Of a stretch of DNA of 64,000 nucleotides, positions 16,591-26,391 are shown in pieces. The stretch covers positions 1,550,001 to 1,614,000 of the forward strand of contig NZ_CP158367.1 of NCBI RefSeq assembly GCF_040267685.1. Direction: 5' to 3'. The notes under the pieces are model-generated. The model saw only the letters and a list, made by a program, of their open reading frames with translations. It had not been told where the DNA came from and searched no databases. The stretch comes from Proteinivorax tanatarense. Its GTDB lineage: Bacteria; Bacillota; Proteinivoracia; Proteinivoracales; Proteinivoracaceae. The position numbers and the translations under genes are program-made. Positions within the stretch are counted from its first letter, which is position 1, and each line of letters begins with the position of its first letter.

Positions 16591-17535
16591 CTACTCCCTT
16601 TTCAAAAATACGGTTGCACAATGTATAGCTCCCCAACCTTTTAGAATCTCAGAAAAATCTATAGGTATAACCTTTATATTATTTTTTTCTAGTTCTTCTC
16701 TACACCTAGGGTTTCCCTCTGGCTGGATTACTAGGCCCGGTTCTAATGCCACAAAATTAACACCTAATGTATCTTTTGCTTCAGTCTGAGATGGTGCTTC
16801 TAGAATCTTTATCCCTTTTTTCATTAGAGCTTCACATACATCGTAAGGGACCTGAGGGGCATGGATCATTACTGTATCCTCACTTGCAAAGTTTAGCAGA
16901 CCATCTATATGAGCATGCCCGTAGGGAATAGGCATTGGTATTATATCTTCTACCCCCATCCTTCTTAGATCGTACTCTATTTGGCTATAAGCTGATCTAT
17001 TAGTTCTCGAACCAGTAGCTAAAATTACTGTTTTTCTATCTACCCACATGCCATTAGCACCTTCAAAAATACCATCTCCTGTAATAGTTCTAACAATAGG
17101 AACACCTAACTTAGCAAGCGCTTCTGCAACATACCTTTCCTCTCCACGCCTCTGTTCCATAGCAGGGCGGGTAACGATTGCTCCCTCGGGAGTCATAAAT
17201 ACTAGATCTCTCATAAATACAGCGTTAGGTCTATCTTCTCTTTGGTTTTCAACATAATGCACAGCTACATCATGCCTTTTATATATTTGTGCTAAGTTAT
17301 CATGCTCCTCTCTAAATTTATCAACGTCAATAGGAGCTCTAAACCTCACCTCGTTATAGTCAAAGTCTTCAATTTCTTTTCCTGGTCTTCTCATAAGTAC
17401 CGCTTTCAACTTTGTTACTTCAGAAGCCACGCCCCAGTCTCCCCAATAATCCTTCATATCCTCTAAAAACTCACTTTTTTTAGGGAACCACCTTTCTCCT
17501 GGTATAGAATCTACATCTCTAAAATCCTTACTCAT
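16591..17535 (-). CDS. Guanidino-modifying enzyme (arginine deiminase/amidinotransferase superfamily)
   Basis: 314 residues. The superfamily core residues are visible in order: NAVFMRDLVF (substrate-binding Asp), GIFEGANGMW, GHAHIDGLL (catalytic His and Asp) and GAIHCATVFLKR at the C-terminus (nucleophilic Cys). These are shared by arginine deiminase, dimethylarginine hydrolase and amidinotransferases, so the protein should attack a guanidinium carbon. It is shorter than classical ArcA (about 400) and closer in length to DDAH-like or agmatine/citrulline-acting members. The substrate is not decidable from sequence. GGGGG lies 6 bases before the ATG. It is monocistronic. Confidence 0.82.
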   Translation of the reverse strand: MSKDFRDVDSIPGERWFPKKSEFLEDMKDYWGDWGVASEVTKLKAVLMRRPGKEIEDFDYNEVRFRAPIDVDKFREEHDNLAQIYKRHDVAVHYVENQREDRPNAVFMRDLVFMTPEGAIVTRPAMEQRRGEERYVAEALAKLGVPIVRTITGDGIFEGANGMWVDRKTVILATGSRTNRSAYSQIEYDLRRMGVEDIIPMPIPYGHAHIDGLLNFASEDTVMIHAPQVPYDVCEALMKKGIKILEAPSQTEAKDTLGVNFVALEPGLVIQPEGNPRCREELEKNNIKVIPIDFSEILKGWGAIHCATVFLKRE

Positions 17536-17646
17536 GATTATCCCCCTTCTTTTAAATTAACTTTATTAGAGCTAATATTATGGCAACAATTTAAGATTTA
17601 ATGTATTATAATACTCAATAACGCCATCTTTATTAGCAACTAATAT

Positions 17647-17841
17647 TCAACTCATATAATTATAAAGCTTTGGTACATTCCCATCAATAAGTTTAAAAAA
17701 TTCAAAAGCAAACATAAAATATACAAGCGAAATGGCAACCATCATAAATGTTCCTATGTAAGGAAAAGACCAACATATTAGAATGGTAAGAAAGGCAATT
17801 ACTCCAGCCCAAAGAGAATGAAATACTAGTCCAATTAGCAC
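17647..17841 (-). pseudogene. Small membrane protein or its frameshifted remnant
   Basis: 64 residues, with two hydrophobic helices (LIGLVFHSLWAGVIAFLTILICW and GTFMMVAISLVYFMFAFEFF). No ribosome-binding site precedes the GTG. Just upstream, in another frame, a short coding-like stretch ends MKQVRDLAK then a stop, and the 64-residue frame is open a few codons further up (EAVVTSV). One frameshift would join them into a protein of about 90 residues. I therefore suspect a damaged membrane protein gene; an intact small protein remains possible. Confidence 0.4.
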
Positions 17842-18744
17842 GCTCGTAACTACTGCTTCTCAAAAATTACTTTGCTAAATCTCTTACTTGTTTCATAGGC
17901 ATGTAATCCATCTCTGATCTATCTTTACACTTTAATATCCCTCCAATTTGTAGTATTGGGTAATTAGTCAAAAGTATAATTCTACCCTAAAATGTCCATT
18001 TATATCATTTTAAAAATGTACAATTTGTCACTTTGTTATGACGTCTCTGTAGTATTTATCTGTGCTTTTTGAATCTTATCCTTGATTCTGTAAGAATGAA
18101 CTTTTATGTTAGTAATAGTAGAATGAATGTATAAGACAAACTAATATAGTTTTAGCTAATGTATTATAACTATAAAACTCACCCCAATCACTAAAACTTT
18201 TTAGGGTAATAGTCGTCGACTTTTTCTCATACCTTCTTGCTATTAGTTGAAAGAACAAGTTTGCTCCTTGACATGTACATCATCACCAACACTTTGGCGC
18301 TTAAACTACCCCACTTTTTTAATCATAGATGATAGATGATAAGTGATAGAAGTTATATTATTTTCACTATTCTTCATTATTGTTTAAAACCCTTTATAAT
18401 AAGCAGAAAAACATCTTTCAAAGTAGAGATGTTTTAAGAACTGCAATATTGAAGTACTAATCCCTAGAAATTCCACTGCTTTGTAGCTTTTTACTATAAA
18501 CTTCAAATATAGATTTTTATCAGCTTATTTTTGAAAGATAAAGTCACCATTATTGCCTCTACAAATAACATGATAAAGTGCACCAGAATATTCTACTCTT
18601 GGACCTCTCGGTATTTAAATCACTCCATGTTTGGAATGAATTCTCACGATTTGCAATATTGCATTCCTGACACAGGGATTTTACTCCAAGGAAATTTTGC
18701 TCAAAAAAACATTCCAGGAAGGACAACTGCTCTCAGTTTTTCCA
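17842..18744. other. Gene-poor stretch
   Basis: About 900 bases without an intact gene. Contents I can support: the possible upstream part of the preceding damaged gene (around 17870-17960), and the dispersed repeat GATAGATGATAAGTGATAG at about 18328, shared with 10730. A coding-like but stop-broken minus-strand stretch near 18230-18300 is too short to identify. Confidence 0.5.
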
Positions 18745-19902
18745 CTAATGCAATTTATTCATCATTTTTTGACAAATTATAAAAGTGTTTTTTACCTGTT
18801 CATTATTAATTCCTTTATAGATTCTCTTAAAAACAGCTTCATAGCCAACCAAACCATCTTTTTTCATGGGTTCATCAACAAAGATTAATGATTTAATTGT
18901 ACAATACTCTTCTTTAAAATATAGGTATGTATACATAAGTGCCCCTATAAACAATCCCCTTCTGCGAACAAATTTATTAACACCTTTTGACCACACACTT
19001 ACATCCTTAATTTCATGAAAATCAGGTAAATAAGTAATTTTTTTACCATTATAATCATGAACATCTATTTGGTTATAACTATTATACGATACTAGGTCCC
19101 AAAGCATCATGACATTAACATACATGCCAAACATTTTAGGAGCGTATTCACTAAAAAATTGTTTTGCACCACCATTGTTATATTTAGGACTTCTTGTATA
19201 TGCTTCTAGCTTTTCTAATAAACTATAGTTATAATTTTGACTTTCTTTAAGAAAGAATAACGATTGCGGTAGATAATCACGCAAGCACGCTGATGTTCCT
19301 CTATATGCATTAAAATATGCTGGAACAATACCAAAATTTCCTGGAGCATGACTAATTTGAAATAGAGCTCCCATATCTGATTCTTTCATCTCTTTTATAA
19401 ATGTTTCAGGATTGTCGGACATTTTCTTTATACAATCAATAGTGCTATAGCCTAACTCTGACTTTATAGTTGTTTGTAATGAATTAAGACAATCTCCTCC
19501 CCAAAGCATCAACTTATTATCTAAATCTTCATTTTGAAACATATCTATCGTGCCGAAGTAACTATACTTATAAGTAAATCCCCATAAAACACTATATAAT
19601 TCTTTTGCAAAAACACATTTACCAGTTGCGTTATCTGGATCAAAACTAGAAGGTGCTGCAATACCATTGTTATTGATTTTAATCGTTAGTGCTTTATATA
19701 CAAAAAATGCATTCGTTTTCTCCTCTTTTAATTCTTCAGAGTAATAATGTTTGCCAAATAATACTCTCTCCTTATATCCATTAAATGGAAATTGTTCTTT
19801 TATGTCATATTCTGAAAATGCTAAAAGTCCTCGTTCGATACCGTCATCATCCAAATCAACCTTTGGGAATAAATCATATAAAACTTTTTCTAATTCACTC
19901 AT
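18745..19902 (-). CDS. Conserved-looking protein of unknown function
   Basis: 385 residues, soluble and acidic to neutral, with many aromatics. Features: AAPSSFDPDNATGKCVFAKE, TIDMFQNEDLDNKLMLWGGDCLNSLQTT, HAPGNFGIVPAYFNAYRGTSACLRDYLP. I do not recognise a domain. The frame is open to 19950, but GGAGG lies 6 bases before the ATG at 19902, which I take as the start. It stands alone between a gene-poor gap and a phosphatase gene. Confidence 0.75.
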   Translation of the reverse strand: MSELEKVLYDLFPKVDLDDDGIERGLLAFSEYDIKEQFPFNGYKERVLFGKHYYSEELKEEKTNAFFVYKALTIKINNNGIAAPSSFDPDNATGKCVFAKELYSVLWGFTYKYSYFGTIDMFQNEDLDNKLMLWGGDCLNSLQTTIKSELGYSTIDCIKKMSDNPETFIKEMKESDMGALFQISHAPGNFGIVPAYFNAYRGTSACLRDYLPQSLFFLKESQNYNYSLLEKLEAYTRSPKYNNGGAKQFFSEYAPKMFGMYVNVMMLWDLVSYNSYNQIDVHDYNGKKITYLPDFHEIKDVSVWSKGVNKFVRRRGLFIGALMYTYLYFKEEYCTIKSLIFVDEPMKKDGLVGYEAVFKRIYKGINNEQVKNTFIICQKMMNKLH

Positions 19903-20222
19903 AACAAACCTCCATATCTTTACTATTCTTTGGCATTTTCGCAACACCACAACTCATGATTTTACGGGATTTTTTATGAAAATTTATAACCCCTTACCTA
20001 ATTATGGTAAAAGTAACGTGCAGCTACAAAATCAAATATAATCCTGAATGGTGTTATACAACTCTATTTTATAATAACCTAAATCTCACGCGTATTTTTT
20101 TTCAAAATAAATCTGCATCTCTTTCATACATTTAGTTGAATCTGATTATTCATCTCCTCAAACTTTTACATAACCTAAGCTTAAAAACTCGAATATTAAT
20201 GCTTTGTATGACCTTTTCTTCT
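19903..20222. other. Gene-free stretch
   Basis: About 320 AT-rich bases between the orphan gene and the phosphatase gene. No open frame with a ribosome-binding site and no convincing hairpin. Confidence 0.55.
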
Positions 20223-21041
20223 CTATTTAATCACATACTCTTGAAAAAAATAACTCCCTTGACCATCTCGCTTCTTTTTGAATGAAGAATACCGTGATGT
20301 TGTTGTATTGTATTTTAAAACTGGTATACAACCACTTCTATTTACTTCCCCATCAATAAAGAAATGATTATCCCCATCCCAGTAGATATCATGAAATTTT
20401 TTGCCTTTCGCCAGTGAACTTGTGCCAATATGACCCGCAATTATATCCTTATGAAATTTACCAAAGGTTGCAGGATATTTACTTAAAAAATATTCATCAG
20501 GAGTTCCATGCTTCCAATATTCTTCTGCTTCTTCATCAATGCCTGCATGAACATAAATTGCCTTTGGTGTTTCATAATACAGCAACATCCCTTTTATCCA
20601 TTTAATCAAGCCTGCATGGTTAGTTAAGACATCCTTTTTAATTATTTTAGAAATGTCCAATAAATAATCATGGTAACCTTTATCCTTACTTATACCGAAT
20701 ATCTTTTCCTTAGTAGATTCCGATATAAAAGAGTTTATTGTTGTAAAATTCATATCAGTGCTTAGCCACTCAACACTCCATAGATTATGACCCCCTGCAT
20801 TTAAAAATTCTAGGAACCTATACTCGTGATTTCCCATAAGAACAATGACTTGATCGGGATAACTTTCAACCAGACTCTTTATTTTATATAATACCTTACA
20901 ACTATCTGGGCCATAATCAATATAGTCCCCACATAGAATCAACTTGTTTTGACTATCAGATTCTAGATCTACAAGTGTTAGGGCTTCTTCTAGCGGTTGT
21001 GAGTATCCATGAATATCACTAATTGAAAATATTAAAGCCAT
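20223..21041 (-). CDS. PPP-family metallophosphoesterase (serine/threonine phosphatase-like)
   Basis: 272 residues with the complete dinuclear-metal signature of the family: DIHG (residue 9), GDYIDYGPDS (about 38), GNHEYR (about 71), YVHAGID and AGHIGTS. Such enzymes hydrolyse phosphoproteins or dinucleotide polyphosphates (PrpE/ApaH-like). GGGAGG precedes the ATG by 6 bases. It has a small damaged gene upstream and no evident operon partner. Confidence 0.9.
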   Translation of the reverse strand: MALIFSISDIHGYSQPLEEALTLVDLESDSQNKLILCGDYIDYGPDSCKVLYKIKSLVESYPDQVIVLMGNHEYRFLEFLNAGGHNLWSVEWLSTDMNFTTINSFISESTKEKIFGISKDKGYHDYLLDISKIIKKDVLTNHAGLIKWIKGMLLYYETPKAIYVHAGIDEEAEEYWKHGTPDEYFLSKYPATFGKFHKDIIAGHIGTSSLAKGKKFHDIYWDGDNHFFIDGEVNRSGCIPVLKYNTTTSRYSSFKKKRDGQGSYFFQEYVIK

Positions 21042-21069
21042 GTTTCACCTCCCTATTTGGATTTATTGA

Positions 21070-21554
21070 TTAACTCCATTGAAAACACAAATGAATCAGT
21101 CCATAATTCGTTACCAGTACTCTCTCATACAAGTTAACTGTAAACTTCACACCATCTACATACTTCATTCCTTCTTCTGTTCTCCATGCTCCTTGAACTG
21201 AATTGTTAAATTCAAGGTCATTTGCATTAACATAATCAATTGTTGACATCGACAGATATTGATTACCACTTTCAGCTGATATAAAATAGTACAAATTCTT
21301 ATCTCTACTATTTTCTCCATAGATTGACAGTATGGTGGGATTTTTTTATCTATAGTCACATACAAAATTATTCCATCTTCTTTATAGAGCAAGAAAGAAT
21401 CCTCCGGCAGACTGATGCAATCATCAATCTCTGATGCTCCAATTATTATATGGGTCTTGTCTTGACTCACAATCCAAAACACGCTTAAAGTAATTAGAAT
21501 AATGGCAACCGACGTTGAAATAATAACCTTTTTCTTATTACTATAGCTTATCAC
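21070..21554 (-). pseudogene. Membrane-anchored small protein split by a frameshift at an A7 tract
   Basis: The first frame (from a GTG at 21554) gives an N-terminal membrane anchor (KKKVIISTSVAIILITLSVFWIV) and an exported-type domain up to LYVTIDKK. After the run of seven A (minus strand, 21341-21347) the sensible continuation is in the -1 frame: PTILSIYGENSRDKNLYYF...GLIHLCFQWS, ending at 21070. One more A would restore a single protein of about 162 residues. It is either a recent homopolymer mutation, a sequencing error, or slippage at the A run. I do not recognise the family. Confidence 0.6.
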
Positions 21555-21715
21555 TCCTTTCTTTTTAGCTTTTTATTCTTAAAAGCTAATATCTACTTAA
21601 TCCATAATTTCCTCAAAAATAATCACAATATTATCTTCCATCCTATCACAACCTCAAAAAATTTTGAGGCTATTTTCTCAGTAACACCAATTTTATTAAG
21701 AACATTAGACCTAAG

Positions 21716-22717
21716 CTAAATGTTTGTAACTCGCTGATTATTGAGCATAATAACCACTTTTCCTTCCTCATAATCTTTGACAGTACAGACATACCCACGT
21801 GTTGTGAGATTACCATCAAAATAAATACATTTATTTTGTGGTACCCCAAGCCCTAATCCTCCTTTTCCTCTATAAAACTTTACATTCCCACTAAATTGTT
21901 TTATGTCACTTGTTGTTGATACGGCATTTTCTTTTTTCTCACTTCTTGGTTGATTATATCCTGAATAATTACTCACACTATTTCCAGTACTCATTGTATC
22001 TGAACTAGCAGACCCAAGAACAAACGATAATATTATTCCTATCATTGCTAGAATAATAATACTTAAAATTATCACAATTATATTTTGAACAACAAGTAAT
22101 ACTAAAGGCACAGCAAGAAACGATATTGCACCTGCGGCACAAGCATACCCAAGCATCCATCTACATTTCGTTGTTAATAATACAATTAAAGATGAAACAA
22201 ATGCAGCAACAAGGGTTATCACTAGAATTATTAGGTACATTTTAAGTTGCTCAGCTTCTAATCTGTATAGAAAGTTAATAATAAAATTCCCTTCTCTCAA
22301 GTCCATTAAAAAAAGTGTTATTCCAATTAAAGCTATAAAAGATAAATCGAAAATCATTATTACTTTTTTTGTTTTTGTAGCTTGTGAGAAAAAGGTAATA
22401 AGCAAAATTATCATTTGGAAAGTCAGCAAAAATTTTATTGTAGTACCAAATAAATTCCCATAAAGTATTGATGTAGTACCACTAGAGAAGGCATCTGTAA
22501 TTCCAGCTATACCATTTACATTAATAAGAGCAACCTGATCTGCATACCCTCCTTGAACAATGTTTATAATAAATGCTACTATAAACCCTACTATAGAGGT
22601 TGCTACTGCAAGTGCTGGCAGCAATATTCCCAAACTGTGTAATGTATCGTTATTAAATTCTTTTAATGCAGCTTTTACTTTATTAATTGTATCCCTTGTT
22701 ATTGTGCCTATTTTCAT
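21716..22717 (-). CDS. Polytopic membrane protein of unknown function
   Basis: 333 residues. Six or seven hydrophobic segments lie between residues 25 and 240, then a Ser/Asn-rich linker and a soluble C-terminal domain of about 65 residues (NVKFYRGKGGLGLGVPQNKCIYFDGNLTTRGYVCTVKDYEEGKVVIML). The start is set by AGGAGG 8 bases before the ATG at 22717; another ATG at 22723 is too close to it. I know no family. Confidence 0.75.
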   Translation of the reverse strand: MKIGTITRDTINKVKAALKEFNNDTLHSLGILLPALAVATSIVGFIVAFIINIVQGGYADQVALINVNGIAGITDAFSSGTTSILYGNLFGTTIKFLLTFQMIILLITFFSQATKTKKVIMIFDLSFIALIGITLFLMDLREGNFIINFLYRLEAEQLKMYLIILVITLVAAFVSSLIVLLTTKCRWMLGYACAAGAISFLAVPLVLLVVQNIIVIILSIIILAMIGIILSFVLGSASSDTMSTGNSVSNYSGYNQPRSEKKENAVSTTSDIKQFSGNVKFYRGKGGLGLGVPQNKCIYFDGNLTTRGYVCTVKDYEEGKVVIMLNNQRVTNI

Positions 22718-22999
22718 TATCATAACCTCCTAGGTGGTAATCTGTAGACTTCATTAACACCCTACTTTTATTTCTTAATCACAGAAGACCTCTATTATCC
22801 TTATGTATTTTGCAAACAAATTTTAAGTGAACTTATAAATGATTTATTAATCTTTTTCTTAACATCCTTGGGACCAACTACTTTAACTTTATGAATATAT
22901 TGCATTACCCATATTTTAATAGCTTCCACTATCACCTAATTGATACTGTTACTTTTTCATCATTCTAATTAATAACGTTCCAGGTTAATTCCAAAGGCA

Positions 23000-23176
23000 C
23001 TAAGAGTAGAATCTGTAAAATCCTTCTACACTGTTGTAAAATTTAAATACCTTATCCAGTTCTATCCCCCTCCAGTCAAAGGCTCTAGCATAGTGTATCT
23101 CACTAGCTATATCAACACCTATGACAATTGTTTCTTCTTTTACTTGATTAATTTTGTTATTTTGGTTAAAATTCAT
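23000..23176 (-). pseudogene. IS110-family transposase, N-terminal fragment
   Basis: About 58 residues. IVIGVDIASEIHYARAFDWRGIEL matches the N-terminal DEDD catalytic-domain opening of IS110-family transposases, which are normally about 400 residues. The frame stops soon after, with no continuation downstream. GGAGG 8 bases before the ATG at 23176 is retained. Confidence 0.8.
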
Positions 23177-23290
23177 TAGTAGGACCTCCAATAAAATGAT
23201 TTATTACACTGATCAGTGATAATTTCATTTTACTGTGAGGTTTCTTTTTATGCAAAGCTTAAATTTAATTAATAACAGGAATGCTCCTTA

Positions 23291-23503
23291 TTAAATATCA
23301 TACTTTTTTACAAATTTGTGTATTCGTTCAGTTTTGTTTCTGAATTTGTTTTTTAATCTTTCAAACTCTTTTTCTTGTTCTTCTGTAATTTCGTCTGGAT
23401 CTTTGTTATCTATCTTTGATATATAAGACAAAAACTTAACATATGAACCACAGTAATGGTTGTATTCTTTGAGCATTTCTTCTAAAATTCGTTCTGTTTT
23501 CAC
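23291..23503 (-). CDS. Small helical protein of unknown function
   Basis: 70 residues, highly charged and predicted all-helical (DPDEITEEQEKEFERLKNKF). It starts with GTG behind AGGGGG at about 7 bases. It has no recognisable family. Confidence 0.55.
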   Translation of the reverse strand: MKTERILEEMLKEYNHYCGSYVKFLSYISKIDNKDPDEITEEQEKEFERLKNKFRNKTERIHKFVKKYDI

Positions 23504-23844
23504 ATATCATTCCCCCTTCTTTTATGTTTTCATTACTCTAATATTTATTTAATACCTCTCCCCGCATGGACCTTCTTACCCTTAATTTTGAAACCCTTAA
23601 AATAAAATTGTCATTATTTGGCAAACCTCTTCTACCTTAAGTGAGAGCTGAGATAATTAACCATCCCAGCTCTCAGTCTACTCTGTTACCCTACTCTACT
23701 CATACGAGATGCCAGCTAGGTATTCTATCCCTCATCTCTCCCATAGGCTAGTCCAAAACTTAAGTTTAGATTGTTATTAACTTAGTTTCTAGTATCCTCC
23801 ACTCCAGAAACCTAAGTAATTGATATTTAAAAGATATCGAAATC
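23504..23844. other. Gene-free stretch
   Basis: No open frame that I would support. GAGAGCTG (23643-23650) and CAGCTCTC (23667-23674) form an 8-bp inverted repeat with a 16-base loop and no T-run. Confidence 0.5.
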
Positions 23845-24615
23845 TCAACATAATTTCACTTCACAAATTAACGGTCTATGGTCCGAAACGTTATCCTTAG
23901 TTTCTATAAATTCGGCGGAAAAACTCACAATTTTATCACGAAAAGCAGGTGAAAGGAAAACATAATCTAATCTGTTCGGACTACAATTGTTACCTATTTG
24001 GTTACTTGTAGGGTAGCAGTTTATCCACCCTTTTGACTCTAAGTTAGTAATGCAATCTGTTAGTGGTCTATATGGATACTTTATTGTGTATTGTTTAAAA
24101 ACGTCTTCAGTGTAAGGATTAAAATCACCTGCGATAATGGCATATTCATTATTAGATTTAAACAAATGAGCACATTTTAAAATGCTTTGGATATATGGTT
24201 CTTTCCGTTCGGTAATACTTTCTTCTTTTAATACACCTTTTTGTTGTTGGATTGGCGGAACATGTATACCTAGTATCTTCAAGTTATTAATTTCGAACAT
24301 ATCCGTTACTTTAATAGCTACATATCTTCTCTCTAGGTTAAAATCATACTTAAGTTTTTTCGTCTCCTTCTCCTTATTTTTCACAGCAATTAGTAGTGAG
24401 CAGGTATCTTTTGCGGATGCGTTTTTGGGAGTATAAATTTTATATTGTCTATCATAAAGCTTAGTTTCTATAATTTTACCAAAAGTATTAGGTTGATATT
24501 CAGTCAAAAGAACAATATCACAATCTGCCTTATTAATAGTACCTAAAATCTCCTCCGCTCTGTTTTTATCATTTTTCATTGTGTTACATGAGATGTTCCA
24601 AACTATTATTCTCAT
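23845..24615 (-). CDS. Endonuclease/exonuclease/phosphatase family protein
   Basis: 256 residues carrying the EEP fold signature: MRIIVWNIS (Asn), IVLLTEYQP (metal-binding Glu), IIAGDFNPY (Asp/Asn), RLDYVFLSP and a C-terminal NVSDHRPLICEV (catalytic Asp-His). All the active-site residues are present. Members include DNA repair nucleases and lipid or nucleotide phosphatases; this short, leaderless form is probably a cytoplasmic nuclease or phosphatase. AGGAGG lies 5 bases before the ATG. Confidence 0.88.
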   Translation of the reverse strand: MRIIVWNISCNTMKNDKNRAEEILGTINKADCDIVLLTEYQPNTFGKIIETKLYDRQYKIYTPKNASAKDTCSLLIAVKNKEKETKKLKYDFNLERRYVAIKVTDMFEINNLKILGIHVPPIQQQKGVLKEESITERKEPYIQSILKCAHLFKSNNEYAIIAGDFNPYTEDVFKQYTIKYPYRPLTDCITNLESKGWINCYPTSNQIGNNCSPNRLDYVFLSPAFRDKIVSFSAEFIETKDNVSDHRPLICEVKLC

Positions 24616-25005
24616 AAAAACCTCCTAATTTATTTAATATATATCTTCACCCTGCTAAAGTAAATATAAGAGACTATTAGAAAACCTAGTTGGGTAATCT
24701 AGGAGAAGTTTCCTATTCCCCTACCTAAGATGGAAGAACTAAGCCAAAAACACTGTAAGCTTGTGTCATTAGTGAATATTCAACGACTCGACAAGAAAAC
24801 TATTATTCTGCTCTTACCAGATATTTAAGAAAGAAATTATATAGTTTTAACATGTTAAAAACACCTACTTTTCTCGTTTTAAGGTGGAAAAGTATATTTT
24901 TTCTTTTGGATCTTCCTATCCAACCATCAAACTATCTTCTATCCAACTAAACCTAAAAACCCCGAGCATATAAAGATAGCCCGAGGTTTTTAGGTTTAAA
25001 TTTAT
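24616..25005. other. Gene-free stretch
   Basis: About 390 bases, AT-rich. Apart from the terminator at 24951-24995 I see no gene, RNA or repeat in it. Confidence 0.5.
24951..24995 (-). terminator. Terminator after the galU fragment
   Basis: ACCTAAAAACCCCGAGC and GCCCGAGGTTTTTAGGT are near-perfect arms around a 12-base AT loop. It lies just after the galU stop codon, so it is probably the original galU terminator. Confidence 0.8.
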
Positions 25006-25305
25006 TTACTTTTTCTTCTCAGAAGCAGCAGCTGCTTGTGCTTTTGTTATTTTGTTGCCTGTTTCTTTCTCCACTACATCAACTAAATAACTTAAAAAAT
25101 CTTCTCTTAAACCTTCTCTCTTAAGAGCAAACTCAACTGTAGCTTGTAGGAACCCTTGCTTGTCTCCTACATCGTGTCTTCTACCTTCAAAGATGTAGGC
25201 GTACATTGCTTCTCTTGTGGCAAGCTCTTTAAGAGCATCTGTCAGCTGTATTTCATTGCCTTTGCCTGGCTTAGTTTTTTCAAGGATATCAAAAATCTCC
25301 GGATT
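25006..25305 (-). pseudogene. galU: 3' fragment of galU (UTP-glucose-1-phosphate uridylyltransferase)
   Basis: About 100 residues clearly match the C-terminal third of GalU: PEIFDILEKTKPGKGNEIQLTDAL, IFEGRRHDVGDKQGFLQATVEFAL, REDFLSYL. The first two thirds, with the nucleotide-binding and catalytic residues, are absent. Upstream of about 25305 the frame holds unrelated residues. GalU is usually about 290 residues, so this is a non-functional remnant, presumably from a deletion or recombination. Confidence 0.85.
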
Positions 25306-25431
25306 ACGCCACGATTTAAATAGAATAAAATGATTGAAAAACCACAACATATAGTGTGTTCTAAACCGATTTTATTCAATATATTGTGTATTATCCTTAG
25401 TTAATAATCACCAACATGTATATACATAATT

Positions 25432-25460
25432 AAAAAAGCCCACCACGTTATGTGGTGAGC
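25432..25460 (-). terminator. Terminator of the NERD gene
   Basis: GCTCACCAC and GTGGTGGGC pair around ATAAC, followed on the minus strand by TTTTTT. It lies 25 bases after the stop at 25486. Confidence 0.9.
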
Positions 25461-25485
25461 TACCTAACTTAAGTACATTATTCAA

Positions 25486-26232
25486 CTAAGCTGTCCCCTC
25501 AAGGTTACTTTCACTTACTAATAGGTTTTCGATATCATTTATCTGCTTCTCTGTTAGACTCTCATTATCTTCACTTTGGATGTACTTTAATAAATCATAT
25601 CCATCATTTTTAGGCTCTGCAAAAACAGGAACTTTGTTTGTTTCAACATGAATCTCTACCCTTGGATGAGTAAAGTAAACTATTCCTTGAACCCAACTGT
25701 TTAACCCATTATTTTTTAAAAGTTTAGAAAGCCTATAAACATGGGTGCGCACTTGCTTTCCAGGGTTATAGTAATGACGGCTATATTCACCACCCTTACG
25801 CCCAACTTTATCTTGACGCCACTCCTTTTCTTCTTCACTACCATATATAGTACCATTCCAGTTTTTAATTTCTGTCACAAAAATTCCAGTAGGGCCAACT
25901 ACCACAAAATCTAACTGACTCTTACCTCCATCTACCTCTATATTAACATCACAAATCACTGTATATTCATCAGGTAGTTTTCGCAAAGTACTTATTGCAT
26001 ACTCCTCTCCTTCTAGTCCTGAAGCCATGGATTCTACTTTACTATGTGGCGAGGCAAGACTAAGCATCCGAAAAAAGGCTATGATCCCCAATATAAACGT
26101 GAATATAAATTGTTCTAGTAAGACAGACAGCAGTACAACTATACCCCATATAAAAATTTCCCTGTTCCTTTTAGCATTAATCCTTTTAATTTCCTCATTT
26201 AAAGAGTTTTTATTTGCTACTATTTTAGCCAT
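25486..26232 (-). CDS. NERD-domain membrane protein
   Basis: 248 residues. Two N-terminal hydrophobic segments (about 25-60) are followed by a nuclease-related (NERD) domain: SGLEGEEYAISTLRKLP, DFVVVGPTGIFVTEIKNWNGTI with the D...E-x-K catalytic pattern, then a helical tail. NERD proteins are thought to be nuclease-fold proteins with roles in DNA processing or stress; the membrane anchor is common. GGAGGG lies 7 bases before the ATG. Confidence 0.85.
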   Translation of the reverse strand: MAKIVANKNSLNEEIKRINAKRNREIFIWGIVVLLSVLLEQFIFTFILGIIAFFRMLSLASPHSKVESMASGLEGEEYAISTLRKLPDEYTVICDVNIEVDGGKSQLDFVVVGPTGIFVTEIKNWNGTIYGSEEEKEWRQDKVGRKGGEYSRHYYNPGKQVRTHVYRLSKLLKNNGLNSWVQGIVYFTHPRVEIHVETNKVPVFAEPKNDGYDLLKYIQSEDNESLTEKQINDIENLLVSESNLEGTA

Positions 26233-26263
26233 ATCATTCCCTCCTTTACTTAAGCTTCTATAA

Positions 26264-26323
26264 TAAAAAAGAAGTAAGTGGACTATAACTTAAAGGTTAT
26301 TTATGTCCATTTACTTCTTTTTT
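26264..26323. terminator. Bidirectional hairpin between divergent genes
   Basis: AAAAAAGAAGTAA...GGAC and GTCC...TTACTTCTTTTTT make a long symmetrical stem with T-runs on both strands. It lies between the starts of the NERD gene (minus) and the YdjM-like gene (plus), not at the end of either, so it may be an upstream attenuator or insulator. Confidence 0.6.
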
Positions 26324-26391
26324 ATAAACTTTATATACAAGTTCTATTTTTTCTAGTTTCACATAGAAAGTTTTAAAGGAGGGATAATGCT

